Source: Pectobacterium sp. CFBP8739
GTDB taxonomy: Bacteria > Pseudomonadota > Gammaproteobacteria > Enterobacterales > Enterobacteriaceae
Direction: 5' to 3'
NCBI RefSeq assembly: GCF_013449375.1
Contig: NZ_JACDRR010000006.1
Span: 124,001-188,000 of the forward strand
DNA: 64,000 bases
Of the stretch, positions 53,072 through 61,721 are shown one piece after another. Position 1 is the stretch's first letter; each line of letters begins with the position of its first letter. The notes beneath the pieces were generated by a model, which was given only the letters and a program-made list of their open reading frames with translations, was not told the DNA's origin and did not search any database. A program made the position numbers and the translations under genes.

Positions 53072-54895
53072 TCACACTGTGATGAAATTCCCCTGCATAT
53101 CAACCACAAAGCGAGTTGCAGGCTCATCGTTGATGTAACCGGCGAGGATTTTTAGCATTAGGCCGAAGCGGTATTGCAGGCTGTCCGGCGGTAGCGTAGC
53201 TGTTGGCGTGTAGGCCGCCAGCAGGGCGCGGTACTGCTTCACCCGCGCTGCCGGAATATCCTGCCAGGCGAGATCGCTGCCGTTGCGCAGGCAATACCAG
53301 TCGGTCACCAGCGTGAGCAGTGAAATATCCTGTAACCCATCTGTGCCTGCTACCGCCTTTGGTTTGCGCTCAGCGGCGTCAGGCAGCGTTTTGGCGCTGA
53401 GTGGATCCTGCTGCTGGGCGATCCACAGCAGATCGCCGCAGTTCAGCGTATTGATGAGAGGCGATAAATCTTCCGGCCAGTCTTTCACCAGAAAACGCTG
53501 GCGTACCAGCAGCGCCAGATGATGGTGCAGGAAGTCGTAATAATCGCGGCTTTTCAGAATGTCGCCCAGCGGCTCACCGGTGCGCTCCAGCTCTTTCTGA
53601 TAAAACGGGAACAGATGGTTGAACTGCGGCACGTTGCGCAGAACCAGCGTGTCGATATCGACGCGATCGCTATGCAGCGTCGCCAGTTTCATCGCGGGCG
53701 GGTAAGCGGCCAGCGACGGCACCGCCACATTCACTAGTGTCCCCTGTGAACCGCGATACACGCCAGTGTCATTGACGTGCAGGTGGCCGCTGAAGTGCAG
53801 GCGGATTCCAGCCGCCAGCGCCTGCTCGGCAACCTCCGGCCGTGGCGTGCGTTTAATGAAGCTGTTGCTGCCAAACAGCTGTTTTTCGTCCTCCACCGTG
53901 CCGTCGAGGAAATCGACCAGCGGATAGTGTGAGAACACCAGCAGCTTCTTATTCTGCGCTTTCGCCCGCTGTACCACCGATTTCACCCACGGCAGCATGA
54001 ACGGTTTCTCGGTCAGCAAGGCGTTCCAGCCCGTGTTGCTGCTGGTGGAATAGCCTTCAATCCCTTCACGTTTCTCCGGGCCGTCTTTGACCTGATACAC
54101 GTTGGCATCGATGGAAAGCAGCCACAGTCCCGCTTCCGGCTCCACCAGATAGGACGCGTCCACAATGTCCCACTGCTTGCTGCCGTCCGGTGAACGGGCG
54201 AGATACTGGCGTTTACTGAGTTCGTCACTGTCGCCAAACGGCGTTTCCCAGTGCAGGAAGTCGTCGCGTTTAAAGAAACCAAACGGCTTCATCAGCGGCA
54301 GGCCGCGTTCATAGCCGAGTGCCTGCATCTTAGCCGTGACAATCAGCGACTGCGCGTCGCCAAGCTTAACGCCGGGCTTGCTGCTCAGCATGGTGCTGCT
54401 GCCGTCGGCGTTGAGCATCCTTTGCCACGAATCATCGCCCTGTGGACGATTGACATCATGGTTGCCCGGCGTGGCGAAGAAGCGCATGCCGTGGCGCTGT
54501 TCATACTGCGTCAGGATGGCGGCAATGCCTTCAACGGTAGGCTGTTGGCCGTCATCTGAATAATCGCCGGACAGCACCACGTATTTCACCTGCTGTTTTG
54601 CCAGTTCGTCCAGCGCGGCGAGCAGCGCAAAGTAGGGCTCATTGAAGATACGGGTCGAATTCACCGAATCTTTCAGGGTGCGAATGGTCAGCTTCTTTCC
54701 GGTCTGCGCATCGGGCAGGCCGTCAAAATCGTAGTTGCCGTAGATATTGTGGACGTGGACATCCGAAATAATGGCAATGCGCAGCGGACTAGCGGGCGCT
54801 GCTGATTCGGCGTTAGCATGAAAAAAACCGCCAGCCAGCGTAATGGCGCTGCCAGCACCGAGCTTGACGAAGGTTCTGCGAGTGAGTGGTTCCAT
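53072..54895 (-). CDS. Tat-exported metallophosphoesterase
   Basis: A 607-residue calcineurin-like phosphoesterase. The N-terminus has a twin-arginine signal (TRRTFVKLGAGSAITLAGG) so it should fold in the cytoplasm and be exported. Metal-ligand motifs are SDVHVH, GDYSDD, GNHDVN, SHYPL and GHLHVN in order over residues about 45-395; the C-terminal 200 residues are family-specific. It ends the minus-strand operon behind the sugar kinase (42-base gap), which ties it to oligosaccharide use; a phosphate-bearing glycan or nucleotide-sugar is a possible substrate. Confidence 0.87.
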   Translation of the reverse strand: MEPLTRRTFVKLGAGSAITLAGGFFHANAESAAPASPLRIAIISDVHVHNIYGNYDFDGLPDAQTGKKLTIRTLKDSVNSTRIFNEPYFALLAALDELAKQQVKYVVLSGDYSDDGQQPTVEGIAAILTQYEQRHGMRFFATPGNHDVNRPQGDDSWQRMLNADGSSTMLSSKPGVKLGDAQSLIVTAKMQALGYERGLPLMKPFGFFKRDDFLHWETPFGDSDELSKRQYLARSPDGSKQWDIVDASYLVEPEAGLWLLSIDANVYQVKDGPEKREGIEGYSTSSNTGWNALLTEKPFMLPWVKSVVQRAKAQNKKLLVFSHYPLVDFLDGTVEDEKQLFGSNSFIKRTPRPEVAEQALAAGIRLHFSGHLHVNDTGVYRGSQGTLVNVAVPSLAAYPPAMKLATLHSDRVDIDTLVLRNVPQFNHLFPFYQKELERTGEPLGDILKSRDYYDFLHHHLALLVRQRFLVKDWPEDLSPLINTLNCGDLLWIAQQQDPLSAKTLPDAAERKPKAVAGTDGLQDISLLTLVTDWYCLRNGSDLAWQDIPAARVKQYRALLAAYTPTATLPPDSLQYRFGLMLKILAGYINDEPATRFVVDMQGNFITV

Positions 54896-54937
54896 GATTA
54901 ATCTCCATAGGTGGGGCTGCTGGTCGAACCCAAAGGA

Positions 54938-55843
54938 CTAGCGGTATAACGCATAATCATGACAGGCAATCAATCGTGCGCCATCGAGCGCATCGCCCAT
55001 CGGGGCGGCGAGGTGGGATTGCCACTCGTCTGGCAGCCAGGGCCGAATATGCAGGCCGATGCTGCCCATGAGCGACAGGCGAGGTGTTGCGTGGCGTGCC
55101 ACGGCGGCCAATAGCAGGCTGATTTCGCTGGCTGTCTGCGCTAGCAGCGCATGAGAAACGGCATCGTCCTGCTGAGCGCAGTCAAATACGTGGCGGGCGA
55201 ACTGTGCATAGTCGCCCGGTTTCGCCTGCTGGCTAAACGTCTGGAATGCCTCAAGCGTGTTGGCGGCTTGCGCGGGCGCTGTACTGGCGGAAAAGAAATC
55301 GTCGATACGCTGACTGAGCGCAGACGGCGCGCACCAGCCTTGCAGCACATTATAGGTGTGTTGCAACGCCGCCAGCCCGAGGCGTGCGCCGCTGCCCTGA
55401 TCGGAAATCGGGAATTCATGGCCGCCGTAGGCGGTAATCGTCTGGTTCTGCCACGCCAGCCCGCAGGAGCCGGTTCCGGCAATGACCACGGCTGCGTCTT
55501 TCCCTTGATTAACGGCCAGACAGGCACCCAGCGCATCGGTGTTGAGCACCTGCGTCGCGTAAGGATGTGGCAACGCCAGAAACGCCTCGTAGGCGGCGCG
55601 GTGTTCTGCGCTGGCGAGTGCCAGCCCGACTTTCAGCTGGTATGCGTCATCCGGCGATAGCCCGCTGTGCTTCAACGCCTGCGTGATGGCATCGTCCACC
55701 GACTGGCGCACGCTTTCCACGCCGAGCAGCAGATTGGCACGACCGCCGTGTCCCTGACCGAGCGGCGTACCGTCGGCCTGATAAATACGTGCCCGACAGC
55801 CTGTGCCGCCGCCATCTACACCGGCATAGAACCATGTCGTCAT
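54938..55843 (-). CDS. BadF/BadG/BcrA/BcrD-family sugar kinase (GlcNAc/glucosamine kinase type)
   Basis: A 301-residue ASKHA-fold kinase similar to GspK and eukaryotic N-acetylglucosamine kinase. Phosphate-1 loop is GVDGGGTGCRARI, the acid NTDALGACLA, phosphate-2 VIAGTGSCGLA, followed by GGHEFPISDQGSGARLG; the adenosine loop is LSLMGSIG. Likely product is a 6-phosphorylated amino sugar. It overlaps the preceding half-kinase gene by 4 bases (ATGA) and belongs to the operon of the ABC binding protein. Confidence 0.88.
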   Translation of the reverse strand: MTTWFYAGVDGGGTGCRARIYQADGTPLGQGHGGRANLLLGVESVRQSVDDAITQALKHSGLSPDDAYQLKVGLALASAEHRAAYEAFLALPHPYATQVLNTDALGACLAVNQGKDAAVVIAGTGSCGLAWQNQTITAYGGHEFPISDQGSGARLGLAALQHTYNVLQGWCAPSALSQRIDDFFSASTAPAQAANTLEAFQTFSQQAKPGDYAQFARHVFDCAQQDDAVSHALLAQTASEISLLLAAVARHATPRLSLMGSIGLHIRPWLPDEWQSHLAAPMGDALDGARLIACHDYALYR

Positions 55844-56391
55844 GATGCGTGCGCTCCAGAATCCAGATAGGGAAGGCAGGCCACCGCCAGATCGCCGCTG
55901 AGGCTGACGGGTTCAGTCTGTGAGTCCGGCAGGTTGTTGAGCAGCAGAGCCAGCTCGCCAGCGCAGCGGGTCAGCAACTGCACCGACAGTGCATCCTGTG
56001 GATGCGCCAGCACAACGTGCCCGAGCGTGGTGTAATCAGCGGCCTGCGCCTGTTTTGACCAGTCGATGACCCGATCGACCTGTTTATTGAAGTGCAGGAA
56101 CAGCGTGTCACTGAACGGCGTAAGTGGCGTGATGCCTTCCACGGCCTGAAGCATCTCCTGTACCGCCCACAGCCCCAGCCGCGACAGACTGGCCGGGGTG
56201 CCGATAGGAAAGCAGTCGCCGCCGCGACAGGTCAGAAGGCCGTCATGCCAGTGCAGCAGCCGGGTAAAGCCGCCAGTGACGAGCAAATAGCGATGTTGTC
56301 CCGGCCAGCGCTGTTCGCATATCGTGCTTTCGCTAATACGATCAAAGGGACGATCGCCATCGATGTCGATCGCCCTCAGTTGCCATTTCAC
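55840..56391 (-). CDS. Half-size degenerate paralogue of the adjacent BadF-type kinase
   Basis: A 183-residue protein with no named family. By eye it aligns with the C-terminal two-thirds of the neighbouring kinase: YLLVTGGFTRLLHWHDG with AVVIAGTGSCGLAWQNQ, CFPIGTPASLSRLGLWA with EFPISDQGSGARLGLAA, LLTRCAGELALLLNNL with LLAQTASEISLLLAAV, and PVSLSGDLAVACLPYL with RLSLMGSIGLHIRPWL. The DGGGT loop is absent and GTGS is lost, so it cannot be an active kinase alone. Start is GTG, overlapping the binding-protein stop (GTGA), and its stop overlaps the kinase start. A regulatory or structural partner of the kinase is one reading. Confidence 0.8.
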   Translation of the reverse strand: MKWQLRAIDIDGDRPFDRISESTICEQRWPGQHRYLLVTGGFTRLLHWHDGLLTCRGGDCFPIGTPASLSRLGLWAVQEMLQAVEGITPLTPFSDTLFLHFNKQVDRVIDWSKQAQAADYTTLGHVVLAHPQDALSVQLLTRCAGELALLLNNLPDSQTEPVSLSGDLAVACLPYLDSGAHAS

Positions 56392-57692
56392 GGTGCGTTT
56401 TTCCGCTGTTGTTGATTGGTCGCGATCGTTTCGTTGAGGCGCTTCACATCGTTTGACGTCAGGCGCAGATACTCATCAAACGACACCTGATCGTTCAGGT
56501 ATTGGGTAAAGCGCGTCAGAATGATCGGGTACAGCTCGTTCGCACCCAGACTTTCCATACGTTCCCAATCAAAGACGTAAGACGGGATCTTTTTGATCTC
56601 TTCGCGCGCGGTGTTCAGGCCGTCGATCACGTGTTTATCTTTAGTCTGGTAGTGCAGATCGGTAATATCCGCGCCGACGATGATATTGAAGCGTTCGGCA
56701 ATCTCACGTTGTAGCGGTTCGCTGCCCAGCCACTCCATGAATTCGGCGACTTCTTGCGGGTGCTTGGTGGTGGTAAACGGCATGATGAAGGTCGCACCGC
56801 CCATCGAGATGCATTTCTCTTTGCACGGCGCAGGCAGCACTTTCCAGTCAAAACCGTCGCCAATTTGCTTACTGAACTGGTTCAACAGCCAGTTGCCGGA
56901 GAAGTAGGTCACGATGTTGCCGTTCACGAAATCGTCCGCCATGCTCTTGTACTGACCACCGCCTGCTGCGCCCCACATTTCACGCGGGAATACGCCTTCA
57001 TCCGACCAGCGTTTCAGATCTTTAATCCACTGTTGTGCGGCGGCGTCTGGGAAGTTGATCAGCCCGTCTTTATCGTAACGTGCGCCGTAAGAGTAAGCAG
57101 GGCCGGAGAAGCGGAAACCGCTGCGGTCGATGGTGAAGGGGATATGCACGCCGGTTTTTTCTGCGACCCGCTTCGAGGCTTTCATCAAGTCATCAATCGT
57201 GTAGCCCGGTTGTGGCAGGGGCACGCCCGCCTGTTCAAACAGTGTCACGTTAACGAACGGCAGATCGGCGGTCCAAGACGCGACAAAGCCCGGCAGCGCA
57301 TCCGCTTTGTGCACGCCTTTCACGCGCATGATTTTTTCGATGCCAGCGCTGTAGCGTTTCTCAAAGGCGGCGGGGTCTTTCAGGTAAGGGCGCAAATCCA
57401 GCGTATAGCCGAGCAGCCCCATTTGCGTGGTTTTGGCAATATCCGGGCCTAAGCCCGCCGCCAACTGCATCGGCAACTGCGTTTGCAGCGCGTTATAGCC
57501 GGTGCTGACAAAATTCACATCAATGCGCTCATTGCTTTGGGAGAACGCTTTTACTTTCTGTTCCATGAAATGCACTAATTCGGGATCGTCGTCACTATAT
57601 AAAAATGTTATTTGCGTTTTAGCGGCTAACACGCTGTTGCTGAATAACCCCAGTGCAAGGGCGGAAAAAAATAACGCGGTGTTGGAACGCAT
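56388..57692 (-). CDS. Carbohydrate ABC transporter substrate-binding protein (family 1)
   Basis: A 434-residue extracellular solute-binding protein of the sugar family (MalE/UgpB-like). Signal peptide MRSNTALFFSALALGLFSNSVLAA; mature protein starts KTQITFLYSDDDPE. The PEVAEFMEWL-like block and SMGGATFIMPFTTTKHPQEV are typical. Two cysteines in APCKEKCISMGG could form a disulfide. Second of adjacent ATGs chosen (GAGG 6 bases upstream). It is transcribed divergently from the permease/ATPase genes, an unusual split for one importer, and leads the operon with the kinase pair and phosphoesterase. Confidence 0.9.
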   Translation of the reverse strand: MRSNTALFFSALALGLFSNSVLAAKTQITFLYSDDDPELVHFMEQKVKAFSQSNERIDVNFVSTGYNALQTQLPMQLAAGLGPDIAKTTQMGLLGYTLDLRPYLKDPAAFEKRYSAGIEKIMRVKGVHKADALPGFVASWTADLPFVNVTLFEQAGVPLPQPGYTIDDLMKASKRVAEKTGVHIPFTIDRSGFRFSGPAYSYGARYDKDGLINFPDAAAQQWIKDLKRWSDEGVFPREMWGAAGGGQYKSMADDFVNGNIVTYFSGNWLLNQFSKQIGDGFDWKVLPAPCKEKCISMGGATFIMPFTTTKHPQEVAEFMEWLGSEPLQREIAERFNIIVGADITDLHYQTKDKHVIDGLNTAREEIKKIPSYVFDWERMESLGANELYPIILTRFTQYLNDQVSFDEYLRLTSNDVKRLNETIATNQQQRKNAP

Positions 57693-57802
57693 CATAAACC
57701 TCTCCGTTGATGAGCACATCTCATGTTTGATTAATGACGTAAATCCCCTGTCGCGGTTAACGGGGGTTATTTTCTTGCTGTGAGTTATTCCGTTTTCTTA
57801 TT

Positions 57803-57818
57803 AATGCAAATTTGCATT
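57803..57818. promoter_or_regulatory. Palindromic operator candidate 1
   Basis: AATGCAAATTTGCATT is a perfect 16-bp palindrome 111 bases upstream of the binding-protein start. The 12-bp core TGCAAATTTGCA recurs exactly at 58011. Confidence 0.65.
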
Positions 57819-57917
57819 CATCTGTCATTTTCATCATGCAATCATGGACAGAACCCTGATTGATTTATGTGAAGCAGGTTAAAGATATTTTAAATGTTGA
57901 TTTAAATAAAGCATTTT

Positions 57918-57933
57918 TGTGATATTAGTCACA
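57918..57933. promoter_or_regulatory. CRP site in the divergent sugar-uptake promoter region
   Basis: TGTGATATTAGTCACA is a perfect TGTGA-N6-TCACA match, nearly midway between the two divergent operons and between the two palindromes. It implies catabolite control. Nothing else gene-like is seen in 57693-58148. Confidence 0.8.
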
Positions 57934-58010
57934 TATATAAACGTGATAATCTTATTTATTAATGCGAAATGTCAATAAATGAATGCAAATGACAATTTTG
58001 TGCAAATTTG

Positions 58011-58022
58011 CATACTTATTGC
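58011..58022. promoter_or_regulatory. Palindromic operator candidate 2
   Basis: TGCAAATTTGCA, the exact core of the site at 57803-57818, lies 127 bases upstream of the 820-residue protein gene. A further half copy, ATGCAAAT, is at about 57983. The two full copies are 206 bases apart and could support a DNA loop. Confidence 0.65.
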
Positions 58023-58148
58023 GATATTACAGTGCAGTAAATGACTCGCTGCCCTAAATATTGGCAGCGTACGCACAGCGAAAGTGCAAATACGTGCAGC
58101 CATACATTTTCTTTATTTTATTTGTCAAAGCCGTAAACAGGATTCCGT

Positions 58149-60611
58149 ATGAATATCGGTTGGAAATTAAAGAAGAACGGCGTCATTAATCGGTTTTTAA
58201 TTACCGAATTGACGGAAAAACGTTATTTCGCCGAGCCGGATACGTTGCCGGATAAGGTGAATTACCGCTTTATTAACGGCTTTGTCGATGTCGGTGTGCT
58301 GCCCTGTCGCGTGCGTTTTTTGCAGGAAGAGGCAAAGCGTGAGGTGGCGCTGCCGGACGATTTACGTTTCCCGCTGATGTGGAGCGGCGGCGATGAAAGC
58401 CGCAGCGTGAATTTCAGCGATTTCTGGCCGTGTCCGGTGCACGTTCAGCGCTTTTCCCGCTGCGTGATTCACAGTGATAGCGCGCAGGCGGCACCCTTTA
58501 CGCTCAGCACCTGCGGCGGCGTTACGCTGTGGCTGAACGGCGAGCCGATTACCCGCTTTACGCCCTTTACCCGCAATACCGAACAAACCTGTGCGATCAC
58601 GCTGCCACTGAAAGCCGGGATGAACACGCTGGTGGTACATAGCGAAGAGCTGTGCGAGCGCGATACCGACTACCTGTTCAGCCTGTGCTATCAGGGGGAC
58701 GACACGCTCTTCTGGCAGCTTGATGACGACGTGGCGCTCAGCGCACAGCTGGCCGCTCTGGATAGCTGGGTGAATGGGCTGACGCTGGAAAATAACCTGA
58801 TCCAACCGCCTGTGCTGGTGCTCAATAGCGCGCAGCCGCTGCCGGAATCCGTGACGATGGCGCATCGCTTGATTGGCAACGTCAACGAATCCGTCCCCGC
58901 ATGGCAGCAAAAACAAACGCTGCCTGTGGGTAATCTCGGCTGGCAGGTGGATCTGCCAGCGGTTCTGGTGGGTTACTACGATCTGGTCTGTGCCGCGACC
59001 TGCAATGGCGTTACGCTGACGCGAACGCTCAGTTTCGGGCGCTTGCCATCGCAAACGATGCCTGCGTTACCGACGCTGGCCGCGCGGCGTGAAGCGGTGC
59101 TGCGCCATACCGCGCTGCACGGCTTTGAGCGCCTCGGGCGGCTGCTGTCGATTGTCGCGACGGGCGAGGGCAGCAAGGCTGCTGCGCCGATTCTCAATAG
59201 CGCGCTGCAAAAGATCAGCCGCCGCGAAGACTGTGCCGATTTCCAGTTGGTGCCGCTGATTTGGCTGTGGCAGCGCTATCAGGGGCAGCAGTTGCCGCCG
59301 CAGGACTGGCGGCGCGTGCGCAGCGCGATTCTCGGTTTCCGCTACTGGGTTGATGAACCGGGCAACGACACCATGTGGTTCTGGAGCGAAAACCACTGCC
59401 TGTGCTTCCACGTTGCTCAGTATCTGGCCGGACAAAACCTCCCTGATGACACCTTCCCGTGCAGCGGTCGTCGCGGGCTGGAGCAGAAGACGATTGCCCA
59501 CGAACGCCTGACGCGCTGGTTTGATTCCATTCTGGAACATGGGCTGGTGGAGTGGAATTCGGCGGCTTATTACCCCATCGACCTGATTGGGCTGGTGGCG
59601 CTGTACGAGCTGGCACAGGATGCCGATCTGCGCGAGAAATCCCGCGTGGTAATCGACCGCATCATGCTGATGACGGCGTGGGTACATCAGAACGGTGTCG
59701 CGGTTGGCACCATGGGACGCGCCTACGATAAAGAGCTGCGCTCCGGCATGTTGACCGAACTGTCTGGCCTGTGTGCGCTGATGTGGGGCGAGGGCTGGCT
59801 GATTCCGCACTGCGCCGCGCTGCCGCTGCTGTGCCTGAGCGACTATCAGCCGCCGGAAACGACGGATCGGATTGCGCACTGGTCACTGCCGCACGGGGCA
59901 GAAGCTCGCTGGGTGCAAGGGCTGAACCGCAGCGCCCGCATCATCGCCTGGAAGCAGCGCGATGTCGCCTTTTCTTCCGTTTTCGATCATCACCCCAGCC
60001 AGCTAGGACACCAGCAGCATCTGCTGGATGTGCGGCTAGGTACGCACTATGCCGCCCGCCTGTGGGTGAACCACCCCGGTGAGGATCGCCCTGACGGCGT
60101 ACACCGTCCTTCTTACTGGGCGGGCAACGGACGTTTGCCGCACCTGATGCAGCATCGTAATCGGGCGCTGATGGTGTTCGATTTGCAACAGGATGTCCGC
60201 CCGTGGACACACCTCTATCTGCCGCAAACCGCACTGGATGACGTCATCGTTGAAGACGTCTGGTGCTTCGTACGCGGCGGCAATGGCTATGCCGCCTTCC
60301 ATAATCCCGCCGGATTGCAGCCGTTTGCGAGCGCAGGCCAGCAGGCGGAAGGCGAACTACGGGTATATGGCGAGCAGAACGTGTGGTTCGTTGCCGTAGA
60401 CAGCGGCGATGGTGCCGAAGGTTTCGTCGCATTCGTTGCCCGTTTCCGCGGGTGTTCGCTGATACAGGACCGTGACGGCGTACGTATCGACGATCCCGAT
60501 TACGGCGAACTGGCCTTTAGCCACACGGCAGGATTCAGCGTGGCGCAGCAGCCTTTCATTTTTCCCGACGATGTCCCGGTCGTCCCGCAGTTCAACACAG
60601 GAAACCCATGA
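58149..60611 (+). CDS. Unclassified 820-residue protein, putative (alpha/alpha)-toroid polysaccharide-active enzyme
   Basis: I do not recognise a named family. Residues about 1-190 look like a beta-sandwich of the galactose-binding kind (TCGGVTLWLNGEPITRF). Residues about 400-560 are helical and contain MWFWSENHCLCFHVAQYLAG and GLVEWNSAAYYPIDLIGLVALYELA, with conserved-looking Asn-His and Tyr-Tyr pairs of the kind used by toroid-fold lyases; the last 250 residues are beta-rich. There is no signal peptide, so it should act in the cytoplasm. It is 1 base upstream of the GH105-like gene and lies in the ABC operon: a lyase or hydrolase for imported oligosaccharides is plausible. Confidence 0.8.
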   Translation: MNIGWKLKKNGVINRFLITELTEKRYFAEPDTLPDKVNYRFINGFVDVGVLPCRVRFLQEEAKREVALPDDLRFPLMWSGGDESRSVNFSDFWPCPVHVQRFSRCVIHSDSAQAAPFTLSTCGGVTLWLNGEPITRFTPFTRNTEQTCAITLPLKAGMNTLVVHSEELCERDTDYLFSLCYQGDDTLFWQLDDDVALSAQLAALDSWVNGLTLENNLIQPPVLVLNSAQPLPESVTMAHRLIGNVNESVPAWQQKQTLPVGNLGWQVDLPAVLVGYYDLVCAATCNGVTLTRTLSFGRLPSQTMPALPTLAARREAVLRHTALHGFERLGRLLSIVATGEGSKAAAPILNSALQKISRREDCADFQLVPLIWLWQRYQGQQLPPQDWRRVRSAILGFRYWVDEPGNDTMWFWSENHCLCFHVAQYLAGQNLPDDTFPCSGRRGLEQKTIAHERLTRWFDSILEHGLVEWNSAAYYPIDLIGLVALYELAQDADLREKSRVVIDRIMLMTAWVHQNGVAVGTMGRAYDKELRSGMLTELSGLCALMWGEGWLIPHCAALPLLCLSDYQPPETTDRIAHWSLPHGAEARWVQGLNRSARIIAWKQRDVAFSSVFDHHPSQLGHQQHLLDVRLGTHYAARLWVNHPGEDRPDGVHRPSYWAGNGRLPHLMQHRNRALMVFDLQQDVRPWTHLYLPQTALDDVIVEDVWCFVRGGNGYAAFHNPAGLQPFASAGQQAEGELRVYGEQNVWFVAVDSGDGAEGFVAFVARFRGCSLIQDRDGVRIDDPDYGELAFSHTAGFSVAQQPFIFPDDVPVVPQFNTGNP

Positions 60612-60612
60612 C

Positions 60613-61719
60613 ATGCAGACAGGTTCACTTAACCGACAACAAACCGAAGCGCTGTTGGCGCAGGTGGCGCGGGCATTTTGCCGCCTGAAAGCAATCGACA
60701 GCGTGACGCAGGACGACACGCCGGATGCCGGGCTGACGATTCAATTCGAAGAGTGGGACTGGGAAGTTGGCGTCGGGCTGTACGGCTTCTGGAAGTTGGC
60801 GCATTTGACGCAGGACGACACCATGCTGACGACGTTGGCGAACTGGTATCAGCAAAAGCTGGATGCCGGGCTGCCGCCGCGCCAGATCAACTCGACGGCA
60901 CCGATGCTGGTGCTGGCCTTGCTGTGTCAGGACAAGCCGGATGCCCCTGCGCAGTGGCGTGAAACTGTGAGCGACTGGGCGGACTGGCTGCTGCACTCAC
61001 TGCCGAAAACCGAGGACGGCGGCTTCCAACACACGGTGAAAGAGCGCCCGAACACCGGGCAGTTGTGGGATGACACGCTGTTCATGGCTGGCCTGTTTCT
61101 GGTGGTCGCGGGGAAATTGCTCTCTCGCCGCGATCTGATCGAAGAAGCGGAATACCAGTTGCTCACCCATGCGCGCTATCTGGCCGATGTGCGCAGTGGG
61201 CTGTGGTATCACGGCTGGACGTTCGTCGGTCGCCACCATTATGCCAATGCGTTCTGGGGACGCGGCAACGCCTGGATCACGCTGGTGCTGCCGGAAATGC
61301 GGGTGCTGGCGGACGATGCATTGTCCACGCCAGTTCTGCGCACGCTGGAAGCGATTCTGGAGCAGCAAACGACCACGCTGGCACGCTGTCAGCACGATTC
61401 TGGCCTGTGGCACACGCTGCTGGATGACCCAGATTCGCCGCTGGAGACCTCCGCCAGCGCGGGGTTCATCGCCGGTATTCTGACGGCACGTCGGCTGGGC
61501 ATGTTGCGCGATTTCCCGCAGGACGTGCTGGAAAAAGGCTATGCCGCCGTGGTGGCGCAGATTGACGCACAGGGCGTGGTGCAGGGTGTCTCGGACGGCA
61601 CGGCGATGGGACACGACTTACAGTTCTATCGCGATATTCCCAATGTTGCCGTGCCTTACGGGCAGGCGCTGGTCATGCTGATGTTATTGGCACAGTTAGA
61701 TTCTGTTTGCGAGGGCTGA
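60613..61719 (+). CDS. GH105-like unsaturated glycuronyl/rhamnogalacturonyl hydrolase
   Basis: A 368-residue (alpha/alpha)6-barrel protein of the GH88/GH105 (YteR/RhiN) group, which removes the 4,5-unsaturated uronic acid left by polysaccharide lyases. The motif [15 protein letters not shown] carries the catalytic Asp, [13 protein letters not shown] the second conserved block, and [12 protein letters not shown] the third. No signal peptide, so cytoplasmic. ATG at 60613 with AGGAA 9 bases upstream, 1 base after the preceding stop. It implies that the imported oligosaccharide has a lyase-generated unsaturated end. Confidence 0.87.
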   Translation: MQTGSLNRQQTEALLAQVARAFCRLKAIDSVTQDDTPDAGLTIQFEEWDWEVGVGLYGFWKLAHLTQDDTMLTTLANWYQQKLDAGLPPRQINSTAPMLVLALLCQDKPDAPAQWRETVSDWADWLLHSLPKTEDGGFQHTVKERPNTGQLWDDTLFMAGLFLVVAGKLLSRRDLIEEAEYQLLTHARYLADVRSGLWYHGWTFVGRHHYANAFWGRGNAWITLVLPEMRVLADDALSTPVLRTLEAILEQQTTTLARCQHDSGLWHTLLDDPDSPLETSASAGFIAGILTARRLGMLRDFPQDVLEKGYAAVVAQIDAQGVVQGVSDGTAMGHDLQFYRDIPNVAVPYGQALVMLMLLAQLDSVCEG

Positions 61720-61721
61720 CA

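Noticed and set aside
52870-53127. An 85-codon minus-strand frame downstream of the phosphoesterase
   Set aside because: It is a read through the perfect hairpins of the composite repeat.
59067-59879. A 270-codon frame antisense to the 820-residue protein gene
   Set aside because: Mirror of a GC-rich coding frame; the sense gene is in a tight operon with good start signals.
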